From the NCBI GenBank assembly GCA_041603235.1, contig JBFIES010000001.1:62001-126000 (forward strand): a DNA stretch of 64,000 nucleotides, in the 5' to 3' direction. The notes below the pieces were generated by a model. The model had not been told where the DNA came from and did no database searches. It saw only the letters and a list, made by a program, of their open reading frames with translations. Origin of the DNA: Panacagrimonas sp041603235 (GTDB taxonomy: Bacteria > Pseudomonadota > Gammaproteobacteria > Nevskiales > Nevskiaceae). Positions 43,875 to 53,317 of the stretch are shown in pieces (the stretch's first letter is position 1; each line of letters begins with the position of its first letter). The position numbers were made by a program, and so were the translations under genes.

Positions 43875-45194
43875 TCAGATCAGTCGATGTGCTTTGCCGA
43901 TGCTGACGGCCTGATCGGCTGGGACGCCCGCGCTTTCAGCCCATTGCGGCCAATTCGAGATGGCGGTACGGGCCTGCTCCAGTAGTGCCCTGGCTTGCGC
44001 GGGTTTAAGGCCGGCATTGTTTGCGAAACTCATCAGGTCGTCGGTTTCAAACCCGTCTCGCTTTGCGTTGAGGCTCATCTGATGTTGCTGCGTCCAGGCG
44101 CCCTGAGGTGCGTAGGCGTAGCTGACGTCAAAGGCGGGTGAAAGCTTCCAGCTCCCGGTGCGATCCATGAGAAACGCAATATTCTTGACGTGGTCATCCT
44201 GATTGCGCGACAGGATGTTGAACATTGCGCGCAGCACCAGTTGAGCGATATCACTGGCACCCAGCTGCAGGCGTCGGGCCACCTGTACGGCCTGCTCGTA
44301 GCTGTAGCTTCCGGCCTGGTTGTAGTCGTAGTGCGCCATGGCACCCAGCGACTGCATGTGCAGCTTCTGACCGGAAGCAGTGCGATCAAAGCGGCGCGTC
44401 ATGAAGTGACTGCGTCCGCCCTCGTGATGCAAGCGGCAGGGGCTCATCTCGATTCCGGCTTCACGCGCCATCAGGTAATAGGCGTATTCGATGCGCCCAT
44501 AACCCTGCGGGTCCGCCAGCTCCTTGTCGCGATTGTTGCTGACACCATCAAACTTCATCAGCCAGGGTTCGAAACCCTGAGCGCTTTTGACCTGGCCGGA
44601 GCGAAACTCGTTGGTCTGCGGATTCCAGGCCAGGATGGCCTTGGCACGCGCGCCGCCCGCAGATGTGCCAACACGAAGAATGTCCTCAATGGCTTCGTGA
44701 TCATCCGCCTGATTGAAATGTCCGGCCAGGTTGGCGCGTTGCGCCAGCACCTGCGACGCCAGACCCACCAATCTCGCAATGTCGATCTGGCTGGATTTGC
44801 TTGGTGACGCCGGCAGCGCTGGTTCGAATTCCAGCGCACCCATGCCGCGTGTGCCGATGTAGCACAGCCGCTCCACCGGGTGAAAACTCGATGCCTCCCT
44901 TCCCTGCTCCGCCAGCCATGCGTCGATCACGGCGTTACCGAATTTGTCCGGCAGCGAATCAGCCAGCAGCCCGGGCAGGCCCTTGAAGGTGTTGCGCGGC
45001 AAGGCAGGAAATTCGTACGGGAACTCCGACAGCGGCATCGTCAGAGGCGCAATCTGGATACCGCTGCCCAGAAACTCCGGCACGTACTGGAACACGCCGA
45101 TTTCGCGATCTTCCAGCCAGCTGACCGCACCGATCGTGCGCCCCCACAAGCGCACCCATGCGTCATGGCTCACGGTCTGAGGCTCCGTCCGCAT
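43875..45194 (-). CDS. hipA: HipA-type serine/threonine kinase toxin
   Basis: HipA toxins phosphorylate a translation target (glutamyl-tRNA synthetase in E. coli), inducing growth arrest. The protein has the N-terminal HipA domain and kinase core: MTRRFDR, the catalytic loop NILSRNQDDHVKNIAFL, and the metal motif PAFDVSY. The ATG at 45194 gives 439 residues and overlaps the antitoxin gene by 32 bases; an ATG at 45239 is an alternative. All catalytic residues look intact. Its partner hipB lies immediately upstream. Confidence 0.88.
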   Translation of the reverse strand: MRTEPQTVSHDAWVRLWGRTIGAVSWLEDREIGVFQYVPEFLGSGIQIAPLTMPLSEFPYEFPALPRNTFKGLPGLLADSLPDKFGNAVIDAWLAEQGREASSFHPVERLCYIGTRGMGALEFEPALPASPSKSSQIDIARLVGLASQVLAQRANLAGHFNQADDHEAIEDILRVGTSAGGARAKAILAWNPQTNEFRSGQVKSAQGFEPWLMKFDGVSNNRDKELADPQGYGRIEYAYYLMAREAGIEMSPCRLHHEGGRSHFMTRRFDRTASGQKLHMQSLGAMAHYDYNQAGSYSYEQAVQVARRLQLGASDIAQLVLRAMFNILSRNQDDHVKNIAFLMDRTGSWKLSPAFDVSYAYAPQGAWTQQHQMSLNAKRDGFETDDLMSFANNAGLKPAQARALLEQARTAISNWPQWAESAGVPADQAVSIGKAHRLI

Positions 45195-45552
45195 CGGCTT
45201 CGGAATCGCCCCACTGCCAGGGCTCGCCAGCAGTGTCATTCTGGACCGGCCGTGCGCGTTGGCGTTGCTGCCCCCGCAATCGTGCGCGCTCAATCGGGCG
45301 TACCGTGGGGTCTGGCAGCAGGGTCTCCAGATTTTGCTGGATGCCCAATGCCCTCATGACCCGGATAATGGTGTCAAAAGACGAGCCTTCTCCCTTGGCG
45401 ATTCGGCTGATGGTGCGCAAAGAGACACCAGCGGCCTCGGCCAGCTGGCGCTGAGTGATGTTGCGAGCCAGCCGAATTTCTTCCAAACGCAGGCAGAGCG
45501 CCTGCTCAATCTGCACACTGCTTGCGAGATTAAAATCAATGTTATGTGCCAT
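45163..45552 (-). CDS. hipB: HipB-type antitoxin, XRE family
   Basis: The 129-residue protein has a Cro/C1 helix-turn-helix (LEEIRLARNITQRQLAEAAG and SLRTISRIAKGEG) spanning about residues 20-80. A charged, probably disordered tail rich in Arg, Gln and Asp follows and overlaps the hipA start. The ATG at 45552 is preferred over an in-frame start eleven codons upstream. HipB proteins neutralise HipA and repress the operon. The gene is divergent from the hydantoinase gene. Confidence 0.85.
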   Translation of the reverse strand: MAHNIDFNLASSVQIEQALCLRLEEIRLARNITQRQLAEAAGVSLRTISRIAKGEGSSFDTIIRVMRALGIQQNLETLLPDPTVRPIERARLRGQQRQRARPVQNDTAGEPWQWGDSEADADGASDREP

Positions 45553-45588
45553 TACTGACTTTTTATGACCTTTGAGATCGTTCAAGGC

Positions 45589-45608
45589 GCCGCATTCGGC
45601 ACATTATA
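45589..45608 (-). promoter_or_regulatory. hipBA -10 box with adjacent palindrome
   Basis: A perfect TATAAT on the minus strand (45603-45608) lies about 50 bases before the hipB ATG. Directly downstream of it is the palindrome GCCG-CATT-CGGC (45589-45600), a possible HipB site. No good -35 box is visible, which would suit a repressed, weak promoter. Confidence 0.4.
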
Positions 45609-45703
45609 AACACAACAAAGTACGCTTATGAGCGCCATATCTGGCTCCTTACCGCCCCTATTTGCAATTATTGCGCCTTATTTGGCGTTTTATTGATGCA
45701 CGC

Positions 45704-48700
45704 ATGAGTATTTCGAACGAAAAAGAGGCTGCCTGGGCCTTCTGGATAGACCGCGGAGGCACCTTCACTGACATCGTCGCCCGCCGCCCCGACGGCCTTT
45801 GCGAAACGCGCAAGCTGCTGTCGGAAAACCCCGCGCACTACGCAGACGCCGCTACGGCAGGCATTCGTGCGGTCCTGGAAGCCCACGGCGAAACACTGCA
45901 CAGCGCAAACATCCAGCAAGTCCGCATGGGTACGACGGTTGCCACCAATGCGCTGCTGGAACGTCGCGGCGAACCGACCTTGCTGGCCATCACGCAAGGT
46001 CACGCTGACGCACTGCGCATCGGCTACCAGACCCGCCCTCGCCTGTTCGACCGCAACATCCAGCTGCCGCCGCCGCTGTACGCCGAGGTCGCCGAGATTC
46101 GTGAACGCATCGATGCCGACGGCAACATCAGCACGCCGCTGGATGAAGCCGAAGCACGTGGCTCATTGCAGGCGGCCTACGATGATGGTCTGCGTAGCGT
46201 TGCCATTGTCCTGCTGCACGCTTATCGGTATCCGGCGCACGAACTGCGCCTTGCCCGCATTGCCAAGGAGATCGGCTTCAGCCAGATTTCTGTCAGCCAC
46301 GAAGTCAGCGCCCTGATCAAACTGGTCGGGCGCGGTGACACCACCGTTGCCGACGCCTATCTGTCGCCGCTGCTGCGCCGCTATGTGCAGGGGGTACAGA
46401 AAGAGCTGGGCAACACCCCCTTGCAGTTCATGCAGTCCAATGGCGGACTGGTCGATGCTGAACATTTCAGAGGCCGCGACGCGGTTCTGTCCGGCCCTGC
46501 AGGCGGCATCGTCGGCATGGCCCGCACCGCAGAAATCGCCGGGCTTGATCGGGTTATTGGCTTCGACATGGGCGGCACTTCCACCGACGTATCGCACTAC
46601 GCCGGCGAATTCGAACGCCGGCTGGAAACTGAAATTGACGGGGTCAAACTGCGCACTCCGATGATGGACATCCACACCGTGGCTGCGGGTGGCGGCTCTG
46701 TCTGCTGGTTTGACGGCATGCGACTGCGGGTGGGTCCGCAATCTGCCGGGGCCAGTCCGGGGCCAGCCTGTTACCGCGCTGGCGGCCCAATGACCATCAC
46801 GGACTGCAATGTTGTGCTGGGCAAGATTCAGGCATCGCTGTTTCCCAAGGCTTTTGGCAGCGGCGCAGATCAGGCCATTGATGCAAATGCTTCAACAAGA
46901 CGCTTACGGGAAATCCGCGACGCCATTCTGGAAGCGGGCGGCGAAGACCTCAGTGAACAACAGCTCGCAGAAGGATTCATCCGCATTGCTGTAGAGCACA
47001 TGGCGCAAGCCATCAAGCAGATCTCCATCCAGCGCGGACATGATGTTCGTGACTATTGCCTGGTCAGTTTTGGTGGCGCTGCCGGACAGCACGCCTGTCT
47101 GGTGGCCGAAGCACTGGGCATGCGCAAGGTGATGATTCATCCTTTTTCCGGCGTGCTGTCTGCCTGCGGCATGGGCATGGCCCAGCGCAGCAACATCCAG
47201 CAAAAAACACTGGGAATCCCCCTCGACGAAAAGGCCAGCGATGTGCTCACGCTGACGCGATCAAGTCTTGAGAAACAGGCCGTCGCCGCGCTCAAACTGT
47301 CGCCGCAAGCAGCGCTGTCCCCGGTCACGCGTACCCGGATATTCCTTCGCTATGCAGGTACAGACAGTAGCCTTGCGATTGAAGCCGCAAGCATCAATGA
47401 AATGCGCGCCGCTTTTGAGCAAAAGCACCGCGCCAGATTCGGCTTCATTGCCAGCGACAAGCCCATCGAAATCGAGATGATCTCTGTGGAGGCGCTTGAA
47501 TCCAGCCACGCGGCAGCGCAGCCACAAGCTGTCGGGAGCGCAGCGTGCGACACCGCCCCATCAGCATCCGAACGAGTTAACTGCTACCTGCGCGGTGAAC
47601 TGCAGAGCGTGCCTGTTCACCACAGAAAGCATCTACAGACGTCCAGCGTCTTGATCGGTCCCGCCATCGTCAGCGAAGACAATGCCACCACCCTGATCGA
47701 ACCGGGTTGGCACGGCCGTCTGGACACGCAGGGCAACCTGATACTGGATCGCGTCGCCGATGAGAGGCCGGTTGCTGCGGACGCCAGCGCAGACCCGATC
47801 ATGCGTGAAATTTTCAACACGCTTTTCATGGCGGTCGCCGAGCAGATGGGCGAGGCACTCCAGCAGACAGCGCATTCGGTGAACATCAAGGAACGTCTGG
47901 ATTTCTCCTGCGCGGTCTTTGATGCGCAGGGCGCCCTGATCGCCAATGCACCGCACATTCCAGTGCATCTGGGCTCCATGGGCGACAGCGTCCGAGCCGT
48001 CATTGAAGGCCGGATAAAAGAAAATATTACCGTCCGGCCCGGCGACGCCTGGATGCTCAACTCACCCTACAACGGCGGCACTCATCTGCCGGACATCACG
48101 GTCATTGCACCGGTGTTCGATGCGCAGCAGAACTGCTTCGCCTACGTTGCCGCGCGCGGCCACCACGCCGACATTGGCGGCATGACACCGGGTTCCATGC
48201 CGCCGCAGAGCAAGCGCATTGATGAAGAAGGCATCTGCATCCACGATTTCCAATTGATGAAAGCCGGTGAGCTTTGCGAAGAACAAACGCGAGACCTGCT
48301 CGCTTCACCGCCCTGGCCTGCCCGCAATCCCGACAAGAACCTGGCCGACCTGCGTGCCCAACTTGCCGCCTGCGCGCGCGGCATCGAGGAACTCTCCAAA
48401 CTGAGCGAGCGCTATGGAAGCGATGTGGTGTGCGCCTACATGCGTCATTCCATGGACAACGCCGAAGCAGCGGTCAAGCGCGTGCTGCAAGACATCAAGC
48501 CCGGACACTTTGCCTGCGTCATGGACAACGGTGCCAGCATTGAAGTGACGATCAAACCCGATGAAAGTCAGGAAAGGATCAGCATCGACTTTCACGGCAC
48601 CAGCGAACAACAGCACAATAATTTCAACGCGCCGCTCTCGGTTACGCGCGCCGCGGTGCTCTACGTCATTCGCACACTGGTCGATGACGACATTCCGCTC

Positions 48701-49333
48701 AATGATGGATGCCTGAGACCGGTTGATCTGATCATTCCGCAGGGCTGCATGCTCAACCCGGTTACCCCGGCCGCTGTGGTTGCCGGCAATGTGGAAACCA
48801 GCCAGATCATCGTGGACACGCTCTATGGCGCACTGGGCCTGCTCGCCGCATCACAGGGCAGCATGAACAATTTCACGTTTGGAAATTCAGAGCATCAGTA
48901 TTACGAAACGATATGCGGCGGCACCGGCGCCGGCCCGGACTTCGATGGCTGCAGCGCTGTGCACAGCCATATGACCAATAGCCGGCTGACGGACGCTGAG
49001 GTCCTGGAATCCCGCTTCCCGGTCCGGGTTGAGCAGTTTTCAATCCGCAGAAATTCCGGTGGCAGCGGGCAATTCAAGGGTGGTGATGGCGTAGTTCGAA
49101 AGATCCGGTTTCTTGAGCCCATGAGCGCCGCCATCCTGTCCAACCGGCGACGCGTTGCCCCGCACGGTCTCGAAGGCGGCGAGCCCGGAGCGATAGGAAA
49201 AAACTGGCTGGAGTTTGCGAACGGCCAGCGCCGACAACTTGATCCGACTGTTCAGCTTGAACTGGACGCAGATGACGCCGTGATGATCGAAACGCCCGGT
49301 GGTGGCGCAATGGAGGTGAACAGACTCCAGTGA
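45704..49333 (+). CDS. Fused HyuA/HyuB hydantoinase/5-oxoprolinase
   Basis: The 1209-residue protein joins a HyuA-type ATP-dependent half (about 1-690, starting WIDRGGTFTDIVARRPDG, with GFDMGGTSTDV) to a HyuB-type half (from about 700, PIMREIFNTLFMAVAEQMG). This order and length match the fused 5-oxoprolinases, which open 5-oxoproline to glutamate with ATP. Related enzymes cleave hydantoins. The ATG at 45704 is preferred over an earlier in-frame ATG. The gene stands alone, divergent from hipBA. Confidence 0.87.
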   Translation: MSISNEKEAAWAFWIDRGGTFTDIVARRPDGLCETRKLLSENPAHYADAATAGIRAVLEAHGETLHSANIQQVRMGTTVATNALLERRGEPTLLAITQGHADALRIGYQTRPRLFDRNIQLPPPLYAEVAEIRERIDADGNISTPLDEAEARGSLQAAYDDGLRSVAIVLLHAYRYPAHELRLARIAKEIGFSQISVSHEVSALIKLVGRGDTTVADAYLSPLLRRYVQGVQKELGNTPLQFMQSNGGLVDAEHFRGRDAVLSGPAGGIVGMARTAEIAGLDRVIGFDMGGTSTDVSHYAGEFERRLETEIDGVKLRTPMMDIHTVAAGGGSVCWFDGMRLRVGPQSAGASPGPACYRAGGPMTITDCNVVLGKIQASLFPKAFGSGADQAIDANASTRRLREIRDAILEAGGEDLSEQQLAEGFIRIAVEHMAQAIKQISIQRGHDVRDYCLVSFGGAAGQHACLVAEALGMRKVMIHPFSGVLSACGMGMAQRSNIQQKTLGIPLDEKASDVLTLTRSSLEKQAVAALKLSPQAALSPVTRTRIFLRYAGTDSSLAIEAASINEMRAAFEQKHRARFGFIASDKPIEIEMISVEALESSHAAAQPQAVGSAACDTAPSASERVNCYLRGELQSVPVHHRKHLQTSSVLIGPAIVSEDNATTLIEPGWHGRLDTQGNLILDRVADERPVAADASADPIMREIFNTLFMAVAEQMGEALQQTAHSVNIKERLDFSCAVFDAQGALIANAPHIPVHLGSMGDSVRAVIEGRIKENITVRPGDAWMLNSPYNGGTHLPDITVIAPVFDAQQNCFAYVAARGHHADIGGMTPGSMPPQSKRIDEEGICIHDFQLMKAGELCEEQTRDLLASPPWPARNPDKNLADLRAQLAACARGIEELSKLSERYGSDVVCAYMRHSMDNAEAAVKRVLQDIKPGHFACVMDNGASIEVTIKPDESQERISIDFHGTSEQQHNNFNAPLSVTRAAVLYVIRTLVDDDIPLNDGCLRPVDLIIPQGCMLNPVTPAAVVAGNVETSQIIVDTLYGALGLLAASQGSMNNFTFGNSEHQYYETICGGTGAGPDFDGCSAVHSHMTNSRLTDAEVLESRFPVRVEQFSIRRNSGGSGQFKGGDGVVRKIRFLEPMSAAILSNRRRVAPHGLEGGEPGAIGKNWLEFANGQRRQLDPTVQLELDADDAVMIETPGGGAMEVNRLQ

Positions 49334-49436
49334 CGACAGCCCCGCTATTCGACTCAGTAGTCGGTTCAAAGCGCTGGCCATTGTCAGAATCGTAAATATT
49401 TCATTTTTTCTACAAGTTACAAACGCGGGAAATTTG

Positions 49437-49465
49437 TTGTCAGGCTCAGTTCCAATGTGTATAAA
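49437..49465 (+). promoter_or_regulatory. Strong sigma70-like promoter of the pilus operon
   Basis: TTGTCA and TATAAA are separated by exactly 17 bases. Transcription would start near 49472, about 52 bases before the pilin ATG, which has GGAG at suitable spacing. Confidence 0.65.
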
Positions 49466-49476
49466 CTTCTTGGAAC
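49449..49476. promoter_or_regulatory. Inverted repeat across the pilus promoter
   Basis: GTTCCAA (49449-49455) and TTGGAAC (49470-49476) form a perfect seven-base inverted repeat with a 14-base spacer that encloses the -10 box and the likely start site. A protein bound here would block transcription. The regulator is not encoded nearby. Confidence 0.5.
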
Positions 49477-49523
49477 GTGCTGAATCAGAAGTCATCAATC
49501 CTCCAAAGCCGGAGCATCCAGAC

Positions 49524-50024
49524 ATGAAAAAGCTTTTCAAGATTTGCAGCAGCGCTGTCGTCGCAGCCGCATTTGCCGTACCGGGCGCAGTCAACTCTGC
49601 AACTGAATCCGCAGATTTCGAAGTTCGCCTCACGATTCTGGCCAATTGCCAGATCACCGCAGAAGATATTGATTTTGGTACTTACTCGGTCGGCGTCACC
49701 GGTCAGTACGACATGCAGGGTGATGTAGAAGTCAGCTGTGCGTCTGCCACCACGCCTTATACCGTTTCACTGAGCACCGGTGCCTCAGGTAACTATGCGG
49801 CACGAGAGCTGCGCCAAAGTCCTGTCCTGGTAGTTAACTACAATCTGTATACCGAAGCCGCGCGCACCAACGTCTGGGGCGATGGCAGTGGCGCTACCGT
49901 CACGCAGGCTTCAGATCTGAGTTCTCAGGTTCAGCAGTTCACCGCCTACGGTCGCGTCGACCCGAGTCAGCCGGTCACTCCGGGCGTCTATGTAGACACC
50001 ATCACCGCGACAGTCGAGTTCTGA
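49524..50024 (+). CDS. Spore coat U domain pilin (Csu-type major subunit)
   Basis: The 166-residue precursor starts MKKLFKICSSAVVAAAFAVPG with a Sec signal cleaved near NSA. One spore-coat-U domain follows, with the characteristic start FEVRLTILANCQITAEDIDFGTY and the end GVYVDTITATVEF that supplies or accepts a donor strand. It resembles CsuA/B, the shaft subunit of archaic chaperone-usher pili used in biofilm formation. The ATG at 49524 is preferred over earlier in-frame starts because of the signal peptide and the GGAG site. It heads a four-gene operon. Confidence 0.88.
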   Translation: MKKLFKICSSAVVAAAFAVPGAVNSATESADFEVRLTILANCQITAEDIDFGTYSVGVTGQYDMQGDVEVSCASATTPYTVSLSTGASGNYAARELRQSPVLVVNYNLYTEAARTNVWGDGSGATVTQASDLSSQVQQFTAYGRVDPSQPVTPGVYVDTITATVEF

Positions 50025-50064
50025 ACCCGCCGAGATCAAAGCCCGCGTTAATGCTTTACGAATC

Positions 50065-50823
50065 ATGACAACGACGCGCTCGTGTCGTGCCTGGATGCTG
50101 AGACTGGCGACCTGCGGGGTCGCCAGTCTTTTTTTGGGAACCGCCCACTCCGCCAGTCTGCGTCTGGCGCCGGTCAACATTGAGATTGCCGCTCCTGCCA
50201 CGGCGAGCCTGCTGCGGATCGACAATACCGGTGGCTTGCCGGTGGCCATCCAGGTTCGCACCTATGCCTGGACTCAGGTCGATGGTGAAGATGTACTGAC
50301 CCCGACAACCGCTGTTGCAGCCAGCCCTCCGGTAGGGACCGTCCATCCAGACAAGCAGCAAGTCATTCGCATTATTCGGACCATCCAGACACCCGTCGAG
50401 AACGAAGAAAGTTATCGATTACTGATTGATGAACTGCCTTCCAACCGCGGTAGCGGGTCGACAGGACCTGCATTGAAAATGCTGCTTCGTTACTCCGTTC
50501 CGGTTTTCTTCAATCAGGGGCCGGCACCAAGAGCAACGCTTACGTGGTCCGCCCAGGTCAATGAAACAGGACTCGCGCTTTCTGCGAGCAACGGCGGCAA
50601 CAGACGCGTGAAACTCACTCATTTGAAAATCGAAAGCGGCGAACTAAACCTTGAGCCATTTGGTCAGGGTCTGGCGGGTTATGTATTGGCGGGACAGACC
50701 CGTTCCTGGCAGATCGACCTGAATGAAACGCAACGTTCGGCACTGGGCGCGCAATTAAACGTGAGCGCTTTCGACGGAACGGAGACCCGGAATGCTCCGG
50801 TGGCGCTTGGTACGCCCCGCTAA
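50065..50823 (+). CDS. Archaic pilus periplasmic chaperone (CsuC-like)
   Basis: The 252-residue protein has a signal peptide and two immunoglobulin-like domains of a PapD/CsuC-type chaperone. The first domain contains SLLRIDNTGGLPVAIQVRTYAW and VHPDKQQVIRIIR, the latter forming the subunit-binding strand, then SYRLLIDELP. It would carry pilins across the periplasm to the usher. Its 3' end overlaps the usher start by 32 bases, a sign of translational coupling. Confidence 0.88.
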   Translation: MTTTRSCRAWMLRLATCGVASLFLGTAHSASLRLAPVNIEIAAPATASLLRIDNTGGLPVAIQVRTYAWTQVDGEDVLTPTTAVAASPPVGTVHPDKQQVIRIIRTIQTPVENEESYRLLIDELPSNRGSGSTGPALKMLLRYSVPVFFNQGPAPRATLTWSAQVNETGLALSASNGGNRRVKLTHLKIESGELNLEPFGQGLAGYVLAGQTRSWQIDLNETQRSALGAQLNVSAFDGTETRNAPVALGTPR

Positions 50824-53317
50824 GCCAGCAGCCGCGCTAGCGGCCATGGTGTTGACCACGGCTGCAAATGCGTCGAGCTTTGAAGCGCCATTTGATCCTC
50901 CATTTGAGGCACCTTTCGAGGTACCTACCGACACGCCACTCATCTATTCACCGCTCGCCGCGCCAGAGGATGACATGGCGGCTTCCGGCATTCCCATGGC
51001 GACCGTTCTGGCCAATCAGGAGCTGTATCTCACCGTTGAGCTCAACGAGTATCCAACGCGACAGACCGTACGGTTTGTGCTGCGCGACGGCGCCCTTTAT
51101 GCCGCTGGAAGCACCCTGCAGGAAATCGGTATTGCGGTACCCGATGCCGCGCAGGGCACGGATGGCATGGTGGCTCTGGCCGACATTCCGGGCCTGCAGT
51201 ACCGGCTCTACAATGACCGCCAGGCCCTGCATCTGTCGGTTCCGGCCAGCAGCCTGAGCGGCGGAACCTATCGCGCACAGGGGCAACGACACAAACGTCC
51301 GAGGGCCGCGTTTGGAAGCACGCTCAACTACGATCTTTATGCCCTGCATGGTGAGCAGGACTTTGCTGGAGGCCGGGACAGCTCCGACCAATTCTCCAGC
51401 TTTCTGGATTACCGCTTGTTCGGCCGTGCCGGCACCTTCAACCAGACCAGTCTGACCCGCTCTGGTACAGACACGCCATCGGAATGGATTCGTCTGGATT
51501 CCACCTGGCTGTATTCAGACGACGAACGCCTCATCAGCTACCGTCTCGGTGATTTCATCAGCGGCGGCCTGAGCTGGACACGCACCGTGCGAATGGCGGG
51601 CACGCAGGTACAGCGTAATTTCAGTCTCCAACCCGATATGGTGACCTTCCCGGTTCCGCTGATCAGTGGCTCGGCGGCAGTGCCGTCTACCGTGGATATC
51701 TACGTCAACAATATTCGCCGACTCTCGCAGGACGTGGACGCCGGCCCCTATCGGATTGAGGATGTGCCGGTGGTGACCGGGGAAGGCGCAGTGCGTGTGG
51801 TAGTTCGCGATGCCCTGGGGCGCGAGCAGGTTACGACCCAGTCTTTCTACGCTTCTTCGAACCTGTTGCGCGAGGGATTGTTCGACTACTCCCTGGACGT
51901 GGGTTATCTGCGCAATGATTTTGGCCTTCGCTCCAACGAATACGACACCAGCCTGGCGGCAAGCTCCAGCCTGCGCTACGGGTTGAACCCCAATGTCACC
52001 ATCGAATCTCACTTTGCCGGCACTCACGATTTGTACAGCCTGGGGCTCGGCACTGTGATCGGCCTGGGTCGCGTTGGAGTCCTGTCGACGTCTGTGCTGT
52101 CCGGCACCGGTGAGAATAATCAGGATGGATTTCGCTATCGCGTTGGCTATCGCTATCAGCGCCGCTCGCTGGGCGTTTTCCTCAGCACGGAACATACGGA
52201 CGAAGAATTTGTCGAGCTGGCCAGTGTTACGGGCGCGGCCACGATTCGCCGCTTCGATCAGGTGGGGGTGTCCTTCCCGATTCTCAATGCCGGCTTCATG
52301 TCGCTGGGCTACGTACACATCGACAGTGACGGGCTGCCGGCGAGTGCCGACGCCGCACGATGCCAATCCACGATTTCCGGGTGCATTCAGGGCGTGGACC
52401 TGAGAACAGGCTTTGGCTCCGAAGTTGGGACCATTTCGTATTCACACCAGTTCCGACGCAACTGGAATGTATTCGTAACCGGATTCAAGGATTTTTCCGA
52501 TGACGGCGGCGATGGCGTAACAGCCGGCCTTTCCTATTATCTGGGCGATCGCACCAATGCTTTCGTGGGCACGGACAGCGGCTCCGATGGAACCACAACG
52601 CGAGCCAACATCGGAAAATCAACGCCGGTGGAAGGTACCGGGCCCGGCTGGCGACTTCGCGCGGCCAGTGGACAGCAAGAAAGAGTCGGCGCCGAGGCGA
52701 GCTATCGCACGCCCTATGCTCGGCTCGAGGCCACCACCGATCACTATGACGATTACGCGCTCAGCTCATTTGCGGCACGTGGCGCGCTGGTGATGATGGG
52801 CGAAAGCTTGTTCGCCTCCAACAGCATCTACGACAGTTTTGCGGTGGTCGACACTCAGATTCCTGGCGTGGAAGTGCTGCATGAAAACCGCCCGGTGGGG
52901 CGCAGCAACCGGAATGGCAATCTGCTTATCACCAATCTGAGCGCTTTCAATGACAACCGGCTGCAGATTGATCCCACGGATCTCCCTGTCGACGTGGAGG
53001 TTGGCGACATCGAGTCGATCGCCCTGCCGATTGAAAAATCCGGGGTTATCGTGCGCTTCCCTGTCGCTCGGGTACAAGCGGCCAATATTCAGCTGGTACG
53101 GGCGGATGGCAGCTTCCTGCCCGTGGGCGCCGAAGTGAATTTGAATGGCGAGGTCGTCGACGCTGTGGTGGGCTACGACGGTCTGGTCTACCTGCGCAAG
53201 CTCGAAGCAATGAACACGCTCGACGTCAGCTGGATGGAGGGTAGCTGCGTGGCCGAAGTTGCCTATCAGCAGATTCCCGGCGCTCTTCCCACAATCGGTC
53301 CTGTTACTTGTGAATAG
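50792..53317 (+). CDS. Archaic pilus outer membrane usher (CsuD-like)
   Basis: The 841-residue usher has an N-terminal signal (ends near NAS), an N-terminal substrate-binding domain (to about 150), the beta-barrel with plug, and C-terminal beta-sandwich domains. Typical text includes GDFISGGLSWTRTVRMAGTQ, PGVEVLHENRPVGRSNRNG and the C-terminal Cys pair. Just after the signal is a short repeated acidic-aromatic segment (FEAPFDPPFEAPFEVP), unusual for ushers. It exports and polymerises the pilins encoded on both sides. Confidence 0.9.
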   Translation: MLRWRLVRPAKPAAALAAMVLTTAANASSFEAPFDPPFEAPFEVPTDTPLIYSPLAAPEDDMAASGIPMATVLANQELYLTVELNEYPTRQTVRFVLRDGALYAAGSTLQEIGIAVPDAAQGTDGMVALADIPGLQYRLYNDRQALHLSVPASSLSGGTYRAQGQRHKRPRAAFGSTLNYDLYALHGEQDFAGGRDSSDQFSSFLDYRLFGRAGTFNQTSLTRSGTDTPSEWIRLDSTWLYSDDERLISYRLGDFISGGLSWTRTVRMAGTQVQRNFSLQPDMVTFPVPLISGSAAVPSTVDIYVNNIRRLSQDVDAGPYRIEDVPVVTGEGAVRVVVRDALGREQVTTQSFYASSNLLREGLFDYSLDVGYLRNDFGLRSNEYDTSLAASSSLRYGLNPNVTIESHFAGTHDLYSLGLGTVIGLGRVGVLSTSVLSGTGENNQDGFRYRVGYRYQRRSLGVFLSTEHTDEEFVELASVTGAATIRRFDQVGVSFPILNAGFMSLGYVHIDSDGLPASADAARCQSTISGCIQGVDLRTGFGSEVGTISYSHQFRRNWNVFVTGFKDFSDDGGDGVTAGLSYYLGDRTNAFVGTDSGSDGTTTRANIGKSTPVEGTGPGWRLRAASGQQERVGAEASYRTPYARLEATTDHYDDYALSSFAARGALVMMGESLFASNSIYDSFAVVDTQIPGVEVLHENRPVGRSNRNGNLLITNLSAFNDNRLQIDPTDLPVDVEVGDIESIALPIEKSGVIVRFPVARVQAANIQLVRADGSFLPVGAEVNLNGEVVDAVVGYDGLVYLRKLEAMNTLDVSWMEGSCVAEVAYQQIPGALPTIGPVTCE

